DNA of 64,000 bases. Origin: Aphrocallistes beatrix (taxonomy: Eukaryota; Porifera; Hexactinellida; Sceptrulophora; Aphrocallistidae). Both the position numbers and the translations under genes were made by a program. Shown here piece by piece: positions 32,806 through 44,345 of the stretch. The stretch's first letter is position 1, and every line of letters begins with the position of its first letter. The stretch is from assembly GCA_963281255.1 (NCBI GenBank), contig OY725501.1, forward strand, positions 945,882 to 1,009,881, given 5' to 3'. Under the pieces are notes generated by a model. It saw only the letters and a program-made list of their open reading frames with translations, made no database searches and was not told the origin of the DNA.

Positions 32806-33190
32806 AGTGTTCAATAAGTTCTAATCACTATCTCTTAAAATCTTCAAATACTCAATACATACACACACTGTTAATGTTTTGCTTTTTCAAAATATTCTCC
32901 ATTATTTGCGACACTACGTTGTTTTACGTTTGAGTCACTCGAGAAAGACATTTTTTAGTCCTCAGCAGGGATGTGTTTGAGATACTGGAAAATCGCGGTC
33001 CCTAGTACTGCATTGTATTTAAAAGGCGAGTGGAGAGGTACTCCTCAGCTTAGGAAATATATAGAAGCAACTAGAATCTAGGTCTGAACTATATGTTGGA
33101 TGTTCAAGCTCAACCATTTCCATTCTTGCATTATTAGTGCAGCTCCTATAGGGAGATGCCCTTTTGGAATGGACTGAGTATCTCGTCCGT
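32806..33190 (-). pseudogene. Mariner transposase C-terminal relic with terminus
   Basis: On the minus strand, 'VELEHPTYSSDLDSSCFYIF' at about 33130-33070 is the third catalytic region ('PPYSPDLAPCDFFLF' in active elements, with the last Asp lost). It is followed by 'RFSSISNTS' style tail and 'NNGEYFEK'-like residues. The element end TTATTGAACACTCG lies at 32805-32822, close to the terminus at about 51764-51779 (TTATTGAACGCCCG), so both relics belong to one family. Confidence 0.6.
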
Positions 33191-34505
33191 ACGTTTGTAT
33201 TTATGTATGTATGTATGTTCGTATGCGTGCAACTGCAAAGAGTCTAATTGTCCGATTTTTGCCAAATTTCGCATTTAGGATCTCCTTATCGTGTAGATGT
33301 GCACCGTCAACATTATTTCGCCAAATCTCATCACTTCCGGTTTTTTATAAGTATATATTCATATTTTAACACCACCATTACAAAGCTTTGTTTAAAGATA
33401 TAACAATCCTTTAATTACATGCTACTATATAAGTAAGATTTTGGACTTTGAAAGCAGAAATAAATCGGTTTTAATTCACATTGTATGGATGAAGGCTAAA
33501 TGTATGGAGAAGTATCTTTTAAATCCACGTTGACAGAGCGTTAGCAATACGCCTTGAAAACACTGAAAATCACTAGACATTTGTTTGAGATAATAACTGG
33601 TGATAAAACGAGGAGGGTACAATATAATACACCTCTCTAAGCAAGCGAATAAAGTGTGGAGGGAAGGCACTTAGACCCGCCGATGATACCCAGGCCAGAT
33701 TTCAGATTCTCAAAGATTATTTAGTGCATATTCTTCGATGCATATAACCCAATGGCTCAGGTAATGGTTTCGAAAGGATAAACAGTTATTGGGGACTTCG
33801 ACGCGAACAGTTGTCTTGTAAAAGTTGAAGAACAAATTTTGGAAAAACCAAAGACTGGGCGTATTTTAGGGGATTCTACTGTGAATTTTGGATTCTACCT
33901 ATTAAAATACCCTAACAAAGTAGTTGACAGCTCGCCCCAACCTTAAAAGATTTTTTTCAATAGGTGTGAAAATATGTAGTTACAAGTATATATAAATTTA
34001 ACCCGCGCTTGGCTAGGTGTTTTGTAGCGTCATTTCCTGTTTAAGCCATTTTTAATGGGGAAGCCATACAAGTTTGGGGTCTGACTATAATTAGAAAAAA
34101 TCACTTAGCCAAGCGCAGGTTAATAGCTCATAAAATATTCACATTATTTTTTTCAAAGTGCGAAAGCGGAATCTACAAATTAAAATATCTTATATTTGCC
34201 GTTGAGAACTCGCTTTTAGCATGAAAGAAGATTTTTTTCAAAAGTTGTGAAAATATGTATATATCAATATGTTAATAACTCTTAAAATATTCATATTATT
34301 ACAGCATTCAATTACGTATTAACAAAAATGCGTACTAAACTTAATTTAGCTTCAAATTCGTATTCTCCTTATTCGAATACCTTACTTTATAATCTTTCAA
34401 TTCAAGTAAATCGCAATTGTTTGTAACTTAAAGTATAATGCATCAAGTGATTTACTAAGTACGTACTTCACTTAGAATTATTTTTAAATTCTTAAATTGG
34501 TTTGA
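33191..34505. other. Intronic stretch with simple repeats
   Basis: (TATG)n lies near 33204-33226. GGTGTGAAAATATG at 33962 and related words near 34245 match the repeat at 6445. CCGCGCTTGGCTAGGTG (about 34003) and TTAGCCAAGCGCAGGTTAA (about 34107) form an inverted pair. The minus-strand frame 33476-33670 was not recognised. Confidence 0.4.
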
Positions 34506-34520
34506 TGATATTGTATACAG

Positions 34521-34675
34521 CATCGCTGTCCAACAGGCGGCCCGCGTTGCCTGCTTCAATCTCTCCAAAATGTCTCTATCCATACCCATCCCGAGTGCAC
34601 GTCCCTGTATTGCGGCCCGCCACTAAATGGTATGAAGCAGTTGCTGCCCGAAGTAAATATAGTTGGACAGCCCTG
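34521..34675. mobile_element. hAT MITE inside the left terminal repeat
   Basis: The element starts CATCGCTGTCCAAC and ends GTTGGACAGCCCTG. It is flanked by a perfect 8-bp duplication GTATACAG (34513-34520, 34676-34683). GGCGGCCCGCG and GCGGCCCGCCA just inside resemble Charlie/Buster-type hAT subtermini. The uninterrupted right arm at 38990 shows the empty site. Confidence 0.9.
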
Positions 34676-35211
34676 GTATACAGCATGGCAACACAACAGG
34701 AACAATGGGTATGCACTCCAGGTAAGATGAATTAGAAACCACAAATAATTGTGTACTCACCCCTAAAATATAATATTATTCAACACAAGTAAGTGTATTG
34801 TGAAGATTCATAATTAGTTAAATCATTCAGATCACCATGGTAACATAAAATATTTTCAAAGACTCAGCTAACTCCAGTATATGGGGATTTGATTAATTTC
34901 ACTACAACATGAAGGTTTGATCAAAAACAATCGTATTAAAACAATGATTTTAATTCTCCACCACGCCGAAAGGAGAAATCAACTCATTTATTTAGTTGGG
35001 TGGTTAAATGAGTTTTGTCTGAATGTATGAGTTGTTCGAACAAAATCTCAGGTGAGTTTTTAGATCCCTGCTGAATACACGGTTCAAAAATGTGGGTTCA
35101 CACAGTTGATAATTATTGACTAAGTACTCGTATGTATAGTAAGTATATAAATTCTCCATATATTATATCTTATAGTAAGTATAGATCACTGTTATTTTTT
35201 CATTCATCAGG

Positions 35212-38200
35212 TCATCTTGACTTAAATTTTTGTATAATTAAATTAATATCTGCTGTAGGAAGTATATATTGACGGCTAGATGCTGAGGTTGTTAATGGTG
35301 CTTTTATCTTGCACGGAATATTAGTGATTGGGATCAAACATGCATCCTCCCTGCTAGGCCACTTAAATGTTGTCGTTCGAGGGTTAAAATGCATTAGTTT
35401 TATTTCTGTGTCCCCTTCTTCATCAAACACCTGCTCAATAATGCCAATCCACCAATTGTTGTCATAGACACAAGCCACATAATTTCCAATTGAGACTAAG
35501 GGAAACTCTTGCGCCTCTTTTTCATAATCGAATCTGAGTGAAAGATTTTCTTGATCACTTGTTCGCATAATATCGAGCACAGACTTCAATGGTCTGAATC
35601 GGTGAAAACTTCTTGTTCCTGGGATTGTCTTAGCACTCGCAAATCTAGCTTGTAGAAATTTCCGTTCCGTATCAACATCGCTTTTGGACATATAAAAGAA
35701 GGTTATGTCGCTACAATGTAACTTATAGAAATTAAACATTCCTTCAGGAGTTATAATTTGGTTATTATGCGTTCTCTTCAGACTTTCGATTGCTGTAATA
35801 CGTTTAACAGTTCCTCCTATGCCATCACAAGGAGACTTCCCATGTGTAGTAGCAAAAAAATTCCACTCGGCATTCAATCCAAAGTCGTCCTTATGTTTAC
35901 ACAAATTAATGAAATTGTACTTATTTTTGTACTGAGCTGCACATCCGTCTGAAAAATATTCAATTTACTGATCTTGGGAATATACTTTTTGACGTAGCTG
36001 AGGAGCATTTTTTGAATTAAATAAACCATTGAAGTATCGTGGTGCATATCATCAGAAATAAAGCAGAATGATTGGTGCTTCAACAGATTGTGAACCTTGT
36101 AATAATTTACAATTGGGTGGAGTGTTGCTTGCTGCTTAGACCAGTGATAGCTTTGGATTTCATCTTGTATAACGAAGATAAAGTTTTCGGCGAAGTCACC
36201 AAGACAAATGAGTGAATTTTCATCAAGATTTTCCTTACGCATTTTAAGATATTTGCTGTATAGGAGTGTGTTGTGAGGGTGTCAATTGAACTGACAATCA
36301 TATCTATTAAGTGATGGAGAGAAGTTGAGAGTTTCGAGAGAATCGTAAGGATGATCTCTAAGTTTGTCAATCCCAGGACACTTCTCACACCTGAAAATTA
36401 TATATTTGTATACATAACGAATTTTCCCCATATTTTCTGCATAATTCCAAAAGTAATATGATTAAATTTAATCATTACAGAAAGTTTATTAACACTACCT
36501 GTGTATCATGCAATCTCTGTTTTCTTGTGCACACACAACGTAATTCATCAAGTCTGAGTAATTTTTTTTAGTTTGGATTGCATCAACTAACAACTTTACA
36601 TTTTGATGAATGGCACAAATACACACTGAATGAGTTCCACTAGCACCTGGTAAAATGCACCATTTAGGGCGTAGAGAGCAAATTTTGAGAATCCGATTTT
36701 AACCTAAAAAGACTTGAAATTAACTACATAGATTTTATATTCTACAGTCTAATTAAATAATACGTATAATATAACGTACGTATGATGCTAAATACAGTCG
36801 GCTCGATAATGCGAACTTTACAAGGCAAACTAATTACCTCAGGGTGATTCTGAAACTTCTGCTAAAACTGCTGGTATAGTTCTTTTAAGCTAAGTAGCAT
36901 TAGACGTTTTTGTTTATACTGCTTTCTCCCGACACTGACAACATCCTATTGACAACATCCTATTAAATGTAATAAAAAATTGTTTAAGTAAATAATATAA
37001 CGAGATTGTTGAATTACTAATTGTACAGCCACACCCCACATAAATTCATGAACATGAGAATATGCTAATTTGTAAGGTGCCTAAAACACTCTCTACGCCC
37101 CTCACGTGCCAATACAAAAATTCAAAGGAACTCTCCACGAGTTTCAAATAAGTTTTTTAGACAAAAACAAATAAACAGTAAATACTGCTACTAACCAGGC
37201 ATCTCACGCGAATATTCATCATCCTCATAATACAATAGAGTGATGTCTTTGATTTCCTTAGATAGTGCTTTCCCTTCTTGGGTTGTGGAAATGATAGAAT
37301 GCCTTTTCGTGAAATAGCATCTTAGCTTGTTTTACCTGATATTCTGTTACCTATACGAAAATAAATAATGTTAAGGACTCGATACAATCGCACAACTAAA
37401 CAAGGCACTTATACCGTCTATAAAATGCCATAATGACTAATTCATTTTTTCTAGCCTGCGTTTTACTAGCTCTCTAAAATAGTATTTTCATAGGGCTAGA
37501 TAGGGATGATTCGGAAAAAACTCTGCACACTCAGGGAAACAAATAATTTTACTCCTTATTACACAAATGCATTTCAAATATAGCAATCCAAAAGGGCAAT
37601 ATTTGTTTGATGAAAGTCGATCTTTAGTTTTAGAAATACGTACGATAATTTAGAATTTATTAAATGTTTACTCTATCAAACAATTACCTCGAAATATTCT
37701 TGAACTTTATTTTTGGACCATTTGCTTGGCGCGAGAGTTAACAAATAAATTATAGTTCTTTTATCTTCTGACTCGTGTATTTTACCTTTAACCATTGCCA
37801 TTAAGCTATCAAAGTTGGCTGCTTTTTCAATAATGTCACTATCCTGAAATGAAGGGTCATATAGTTTAAAATTTGTCTCTCTACCAGTATGTTCGATGTT
37901 TGAATCTTCTCTAAAATATAAATAAAAACACCATTATAAACTCAAAAAAAAGATTCCATTATAAACTCATTTACAAATTCATCTAAAAACTTTTATCCTT
38001 GAAATACCTTGGTGATTTAGATACAAGTGCTGAATCAAATAGTTCCAGCTCGAGAGGTGCATTGGATATTGCTAGGTGCACTTGTTTAGTGAACTTTTTT
38101 TCGATACGTTTAAGTTCAATATCTGGGGAATCGAGCCCCGGGCCACTATATTTTGTTTCTTCCTCTTCAACTTTGTTCTCGTCAAAATTCCGCAACGTTT

Positions 38201-38997
38201 CAAACATTTGAATCTAGCACCGGACGCACAATTTTTTGTTTCGCTCAACTTTAGAGATTCGTCTAATCGTATTTCTCCTCCTTGCCCTAAACATTTATAG
38301 TTACAGGTTAGTCACGATTTCCAACTTTTAATTAAGCATCCTATTAAAACGAATTAGAGGAATATCTATGAATACAAATTTTGCTGAGACACTGCTTACC
38401 TTTGGATAAATAGGACTTTTCTGTGGAATCCGAAAGGATTTGCGCAGGATCTTTGCAACTGCACATAAGAAGTTAAATACATTGCGAAGTGATGGCCACA
38501 AATATTATCAAGGGTGGTTAACTTTAAGCTTGTGCGTAGCACAATTAGCTGTTGATCGTTTTGATCGAGGTCACCAAACATCATGAGCTTATCTTGTTTG
38601 ATATAATAGGATTTTAAATGGCAAGGAGTTTCCAGAAGGATACCAACTGTACAATTTGGGAGTAGAGACTCAATATAGAATGAAGCCATCTTATAATAAT
38701 AGTTGATTGAAGTTAGAACAACGATTGATATGAAATAGAATTAATTGTTTTACAGGTCTATTATATTATATTATTTATAGTAATATGTTGCTGAGTCTTC
38801 GAAAATAGGATATAAATAACTATCGTATTTTATGTTACCATGGTGATCTGAATGTATTTAACTAATTATGAATCTTCACAACACACTTACTTGTGTAGAA
38901 TAATATTATATTTCAGGGGTGAGTACACAATTATTTGTGGTTTCTAATTCATCTTACCTGGAGTGCATACCCATTGTTCCTGTTCGTTACCATTCTG
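35212..38997 (-). pseudogene. Multi-exon gene of an uncharacterised widespread family, decayed
   Basis: Read from the right. A first exon (about 38997-38956) has ATG and ends CTCCAG|GTAAG. Block 38689-38396 has 'LDNICGHHFAMYLTSYVQLQ' and 'NPFGFHRK'. At 37905-37690 'RTIIYLLTLAPSKWSKNKV' is followed by a donor. At 37346-37190 'EYQVKQAKMLFHEKA' and, frameshifted, 'YYEDDEYSREMPG'. At 36720-36490 'LRPKWCILPGASGTHSVCIC' and 'AIHQNVKLLVDAI'. Finally, in 36242-35212, 'ICLGDFAENFIFVIQDEIQS', 'SFCFISDDMHHD', then after a one-base shift 'YFSDGCAAQYKN', 'FFATTHGKSPCDGIGGTVKR' and an acidic-rich tail. This block order recurs, as I recall, in many unannotated invertebrate proteins; no function is established. 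Asp residues in the FAEN, SDG and CDG motifs suggest, without proof, a nuclease-like fold. At least three frameshifts make it non-functional. It is enclosed by terminal repeats, hence probably a transposase. Confidence 0.65.
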
Positions 38998-39009
38998 TAT
39001 ACAATATCA

Positions 39010-39272
39010 CTGATGAAAATGTAGGATAGAGACAAAGTAATTAATCATACCATCGATTTTTGTAATTTCAATTTATTCGTATATTTTGGAATAGAATGAC
39101 GGACAATGATTTGAAAACTTTAAAATGTGAATTAAGAGTAAATAAAAATCAATTCTATCATAATTCTTGTGACTAACAAACAACTTATCAGCATTTTTCC
39201 AATTCATTAGCATAACTTACGAATGGTAATGTATTTTGTAAATAAAAAAAATACCTCTCCAGTTTTAATATA
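39010..39272. other. Spacer between two elements
   Basis: AT-rich; nothing recognised. Confidence 0.3.
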
Positions 39273-39516
39273 CACTAAGCGGACATAAGTATTTCAACAC
39301 TTGATTCTTTCCCATACAAATAATATTAAAATGGGTCTATTCATGAAGAGGGTTACTTCTAAACGGTATGGGATACAAATAATCGGATTCCAGATTCGAA
39401 TAATACGCATTCAAATTAGTCACATGTTAATTTTTCTGATTAATCATTAATTCCTAACTTTTTGTAAATTATCAATCAGTGCCACTTTATGCCTCATACA
39501 TCCATTTTGACCACTA

Positions 39517-40060
39517 CAAGCGCGCTTCGCTTGCTTGCGCTGCGCGGCTGGCGGACACAAAGTGTCCGCCGGAGGCTCCTTTCGGTCGCCTGGAGTCACA
39601 TTGGTTAATTATGAGGGAGATATCATCTCTAAATATGTCTGTCCTACTGTTATAATCGATATCACTCGAAAAATCACCGAATTTGTCAATTTTAAAAATT
39701 TTACGTGTAATGATGACGTCATAAAAAAGTGATGAGTCATCATTTTTATGATAGTTGCATCATATGTGAGGCATGTTAGTATACAGATTCTATTAAAATT
39801 TCAGCCTTCTATCTCCTATAATGACTGAGTTATGCTCGAATAACTGTATTGCTTAACTTTTAAAAATGTGACAATGACGTCATAATTCCATGATGAGTCG
39901 ACATTTTGCTCTGAGCTCAGAACTTACTGGAGCCATAGCCAAATACTCCCACATGCCAAAAATCAGCTTTCTGCGCCCGGCAGTTTCTTCAATCAATTCG
40001 TTACAGAGGTATATATACGTATATTCACATATATATACACACACATTAATCGAGTTTTAA
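39517..40060 (-). mobile_element. Helitron-like copy nested in a MITE
   Basis: CAAGCGCGCTTCGCTTGC follows A39516. Hairpin GGCGGACACAAAGTGTCCGCC and GGAGGCTCCTTTCGGTCGCC follow. Two CRE and AP-1 modules lie at about 39714-39740 and 39875-39900. The 5' end stops at CGAGTTTTAAT without the last TAGTAAGGA, so the extreme terminus is lost. Confidence 0.85.
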
Positions 40061-40206
40061 TGATGGCAATGAATTACCTATGGTGGCTCAGGCTGATAAG
40101 ATTGTTCATTGAGTTGAGTAATTTATTAGTTATATTCAACTATGACTAATTCGAATGTGTAGATTTCGATTCTGAAATCAGATTTTTAGTATCTCTTTGA
40201 ATTTTA

Positions 40207-40972
40207 CTTAGGGCATTCAAAAAGTTCTCATCTCATATCTGTATCTCAAATGATAGTGAAAATAGGATATTTCCGATTTGTCCATTGTATTCCTTAGGGG
40301 ATCAGCTTCCAATTTATATATTGGTTTATTTTAAAAGGACAATTATTGTGGTTCCTTTCATTAGATTTTTTGTGCATCGGTTTAGGGTAGTGTCGAAAAG
40401 TTGGAATCTCCCCATTGAAAATGGCTTAAAACTAAATTTGGAGAATAAAAGTTGTGAAAATCGTAGAATAAGGTCATTAAAAGGTTAAATAATTAAGAAC
40501 CAATGTGAAAAAGTAAACGGGAGGTGTTCAATAGTATTGCTCGTGTTGAAAAAATATCATGCTACTTTTAGTGGATTTTTTGTCAATTTTCGCCACTCAA
40601 AAAGTGGGACAAAAATGGTAGTAAACCACTTCAAAACATAGTATTCCTTCAGCCTCAAACTATAATACTTCAGAAAATTCAATCTATATGTTAGTTGATG
40701 CGTAGAATTCGATGGAGGGATCAGTTTTAATCTAAATTTGCTCAGAACTGAAATATATCAAAGGGAACCCGAAAAATCACGTTCAAAGGGACTACCTTAA
40801 ACCGATGTACAAAAATATAATGTAGGAACCACAACAATTGTCCTTGTAAAATAAACCAATATACAAATTGGAAGCTGATCCCCTAAGGAATACAATAGAC
40901 AAATAGAAAATATCCTATTTTCACTATCATTTGAGATACAGATTTGGGATGAGAACTTTTTGAATGCCCAAG
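40207..40972. mobile_element. Mariner-type MITE with about 150-bp inverted arms
   Basis: CTTAGGGCATTCAAAAAGTT and AACTTTTTGAATGCCCAAG are the termini, with TA outside (40205-40206, 40973-40974). The arms extend inward through GGGGATCAGCTTCCAATTT and GTGGTTCC (to about 40355 and from about 40820). The middle (40355-40820) shows no coding motif. Confidence 0.85.
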
Positions 40973-41060
40973 TAACATATTACCCTTCATGAAAAAATCC
41001 GATTTAGTATTATTTGTATGGGAAAGAATCAAGTGTTGAAATATTTTTGTCCGCTTAGTG

Positions 41061-41433
41061 TATATTAAATAACAATCTATTTGCTAGGTTTTCTGTAAGT
41101 ATCAGACAAAACTTTTTTGAAAGATTCTTATTTCGATCTGAAGAAGATTTAGGATGAAAATGTCGGATTTTACATTAAAAGCAAAAATTGACCAGTAATT
41201 TGCCACTTTGGGGTATTTTTAGTGCCGGATTTGAATTCTACGAGGTAAATTATACCTAGAAATATAAATGTCATTAAAATACTTTACTACAAGAGAATAG
41301 TTTGAAATTTAAGTGGAAAGTCGATTGGGACCAAATGACTCCGACACTCAAAAGTCGAATTTTTGTATGTGCTATAATTTGGCTTCCAGAAGGGTTTTGG
41401 CGTCAAAAATTTCAGGTTAACCTTACCCTATAG
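41061..41433. other. Spacer without recognised gene
   Basis: AT-rich; nothing recognised. Confidence 0.3.
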
Positions 41434-41826
41434 CAGTGATTCTCAAAGTGGGCCGTAGAGCCCCCCAGGGGGCGCATAAAGGTTTTTGGGGGGCGCTATA
41501 ATGTAAGGGGGCGCTAATGTGTTTTGTTAGCAATACATCTACGATATTTGACCCCCAAAAAATTGTGTATTCCAGAATATTGATGGTCAATCTTTGAAAC
41601 AAATATCAACATTCACTGTAGTTGTTAGAGCTAGAAAGTACAATAATCACACTGTCAATGGTTTCCCGTGACTAATTAATACAATAATCACACTGTCAAT
41701 GGTTTCCCGTGACTAATTAATACAATAATCACACTGTCAATGGTTTCCCGTGATTAATTAATACAATAATTACACTGTTGATGGCTTACGGATCATGAGT
41801 AAGGGGAGGGATCATGAGTAAGGGGA
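41434..41826. mobile_element. hAT (Charlie-like) MITE with internal tandem expansion
   Basis: It starts CAGTGATTCTCAAAGTGGGC as in 8430-8766 and shares its interior. The unit ACAATAATCACACTGTCAAT, GGTTTCCCGTGACTAATTAA (about 42 bp) occurs about four times here against about two in the other copy. GGATCATGAGTAAGGGGA is duplicated near the end. The right terminus is missing. Confidence 0.78.
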
Positions 41827-41879
41827 ATCAATGTTGAAACTTTTGAACGATTCGGAGGAAATAATATTTAGGGTGGGTG

Positions 41880-43700
41880 AAATGATATGAAATGCCTCAG
41901 GATGCAGTTGCCTCTTCGCTATTTCTTGCAGGGTTCTCCAAGTCAATGCAGAGATCTAACCTTTGAGACATCTGAATCCTGCTCGCCTCCTTACTTTGGA
42001 GATTCTAGTACGATCCTATGTAGACGTTCAATCTCGGTTCCTGGAACTTGGGTCTATTGTGTATTTTTGATATCTCGTAATAAAGTTAAACATGAGAAAT
42101 GTATTATTGTTAGATGGGGCTCGTATCTTTTAGTCCATAGATTCGAGATAAAGATTGGTGGGGCCTTTGGCTAGGACTCAGATAGAACCAGCCTTTCCAT
42201 TCTGGATGAGACAAAGTGACAGGTTCGCTGGTCAGACAACTGCTCAACCGCTCAAGCGTTTTCTGGCACCTACCGTCCCAATACCACCTCTTTTCCTTTC
42301 CTCTGTAATTCGTATAGCGTTTCGGCTATCCTCGACATATTCTAGATGTCTATAGTGATTCGCCACCCATGGAAACGCTGCCAATCTGCAACACCTTTTG
42401 GCTGCGGGAAAAGTTATGCTCTACTTATCCCGTTTCGTAGCCCGATTCAATCTACTGTAAATCAACTGCAAATCTCATGCTCCCAACTCTTTTCTTTACA
42501 TGGACAACATCGGATGTCCAAGCTAGTCAACTAATGAGACCAGTGCCGATGTTTCTCTCTCAGACATTTCCTTTAAAAAAGTTGCCTTTCAGTTCTTCTG
42601 CGAGCTCAACATTTTCAAATGGTTCGTCCTGTTTTGTTACGCTCGCTCGACCTAGGGGGTTTGCTCCGCTAAGTGAACTTTGAGTTTCTATCCTGCAACT
42701 GCCCATTTTGATCCGGTTCCTCGGTCAATCAAAGTTACCGGGTCCACTTGTCCCATGAAAATCCAGCAACAATAGGGCATCCTCACTGTCTAATACTTGT
42801 ATTCGATCAATCATTGGATCTAACACCTAACTCGTACAGTTTCATCGATGTGACCTTTAATCTCGATGGGATTATTGCATACTCCATGCACTTTACTTGT
42901 TGCTGGAACTAGATCTCCTTCCAATACCAATTCTCTCGGACATACAAATATCAATCACGCTCGGTTTTGCTCCTGTATCGAGCATTGCTGCTATCCTTTG
43001 GGAGCCTATCTGGACTTCAACCATAACTGCTTCTTCGCGGATTGATACCTGATACACATTCTTCTTCTGGAAGCGATGCGAGTTACCTATTTGTGCGCTC
43101 TTATCTCTCTTTAGACAACTGATTATTTTGTACCCCGTCTCACCACAGACTAAACAACTTGTTCCTGCAGAATCGGATGAAATGGTCTGTTGACCCACAT
43201 GAGTAGCATTTAGGCAACTGTTGTTTGCCTGTACCCCGATATCTGTAGAACCTTCCTTAACGCGGAATCGTAATATAGTGCCTTTTCTAAGGTGAGCATA
43301 TTATCTTGCGACTTGACCCACTCCTTGTGTATGCTGTGCATCCCGTCTTAGGGGAGATCTCGTCTTTGTTCGCTTCCTCAAGGTATCTTGCGAAGAAATC
43401 GGGGACTGGTTCACCTAGAGTCTGCACCATTCTGCGGAACTGCTGCTGCCTCGAATTCGTCCTCTTCGAGGTCTAGTTTCTCTATAAGGTAATCAAACGC
43501 CTCCCCAGGAGTTTCTTTCCCAATCGTGGTAAGTACCACTTTCTCTTCCAAATTTCCTCACTTCACGTAGGCTGGCAACAGCTTCGCAGGAGCCTTATCC
43601 TCCATTGAAGACACTGTGGTGATGAATAAGGGTTTCCATTGTGCAATAGTCTGTCCTTCCCGTAACGGAGGCACCGCAATTGTAAGAGGTGTTGCCAGCG
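41880..43700 (-). pseudogene. Gypsy-like LTR retrotransposon relic (gag-protease-RT)
   Basis: On the minus strand a zinc-knuckle-like 'CLVCGETGYKIISC' at about 43155-43110 has Tyr where the CCHC His belongs. It is followed by an aspartic-protease signature 'AAMLDTGAKPSVID' at about 42990-42950. Further down, about 42500-42455, 'KKRVGSMRFAVDL' resembles the start of the reverse-transcriptase core. Gag-like acidic sequence may extend to about 43700. Stops and frameshifts break all parts; the YxDD region, RNase H and integrase were not found, and no LTR pair was identified. Base composition is clearly richer in G+C than the flanks. Confidence 0.6.
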
Positions 43701-44045
43701 CAAACTTTGATATTTATGTCAAGATCCTTGCTACAAACTAGTACGTATACGAGGATATAATAGAAGAAATACCAAATTATATCTCAGATATATATTACTC
43801 GTGCAGACCTTTAGCTAGATACCAACGAAGGCATTTCACTGCGAATGTCTAACCTAGTAATTATCCCGATGCCTAAACTCTTAACAGTTGGGCAATCTTT
43901 AAGTATTTGTTCAAAGGATCAAGCAAGAAATAGGCTCTGAGAGTCAGAATTAGGGGTGTTATTAAAATCTGCATAGAATGAAGTGTAAAATTTGAAATTT
44001 CGTTTTAAAATTCACAATTTTGAATTTGCTTTATTTAAAGTAACT
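43701..44045. other. Spacer without recognised gene
   Basis: Nothing recognised. An LTR could be expected on either side of the gypsy-like relic but none was seen. Confidence 0.3.
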
Positions 44046-44345
44046 TGCGCGATTCGCTTGCTTGCGCTGCGCGGCTAGCAGACACTATGCCCGCCGGAGG
44101 CGCCCTTTGGGCGCCTGGGGTCACATTGGTGAATTGTAAGGGAGAAAACATCTCCAAATACATCTGTATTACTGTAATGATCGATATCGCACGAAAAATC
44201 ACCAAAATTGACAATTTTTAAGATTTTGGTGGGTATTGATGACGTCATAACAGAGTGATGAGTCATCATTTATTGATAGTTCTACCACATGTAATAATAT
44301 TAATATACACATTCTATTAAAATTTCAGCCTTATATCAAGATATA
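44046..44345 (-). mobile_element. Helitron-like copy, 5'-truncated
   Basis: The 3' end is mutated (TTGCGCGATTCGCTTGC). A perfect second hairpin AGGCGCCCTTTGGGCGCCT is kept, and one CRE plus AP-1 module GATGACGTCATAACAGAGTG, ATGAGTCATCA. The copy stops at TTCAGCCTTATATC; the 5' half is gone. Confidence 0.75.

Larger units (their letters stand above)
34506..39009 (-). mobile_element. 4.5-kb element with about 200-bp inverted termini, unknown superfamily
   Basis: TGATATTGTATACAG at 34506 and its complement at 38995-39009 start inverted arms. They continue inward through AGGAACAATGGGTATGCACT, CCACAAATAATTGTGTACTC and CACCATGGTAACATAAAAT, to about 34870 on the left and 38790 on the right. The left arm is interrupted by a 155-bp hAT MITE (34521-34675). 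The arms enclose a decayed multi-exon gene on the minus strand. Each arm contains an ATG followed by a GTAAG donor, so the first exon lies within the terminal repeat. A flanking target duplication could not be fixed. Confidence 0.75.
39273..41060. mobile_element. Tc1-type MITE carrying two nested insertions
   Basis: CACTAAGCGGACATAAGTAT at the left and ATATTTTTGTCCGCTTAGTG at the right are inverted, with TA at both borders (39271-39272, 41061-41062). The inward TTGATTCTTTCCCATACAAA arms also match. A Helitron-like element (39517-40060) and a mariner-type MITE (40207-40972) sit inside; removing them leaves about 480 bp, the normal size of this family. Confidence 0.87.

Noticed and set aside
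42155..42683. Three overlapping plus-strand frames of 62-68 residues
   Set aside because: They are antisense shadows of the minus-strand gypsy-like relic, favoured by its higher G+C content.
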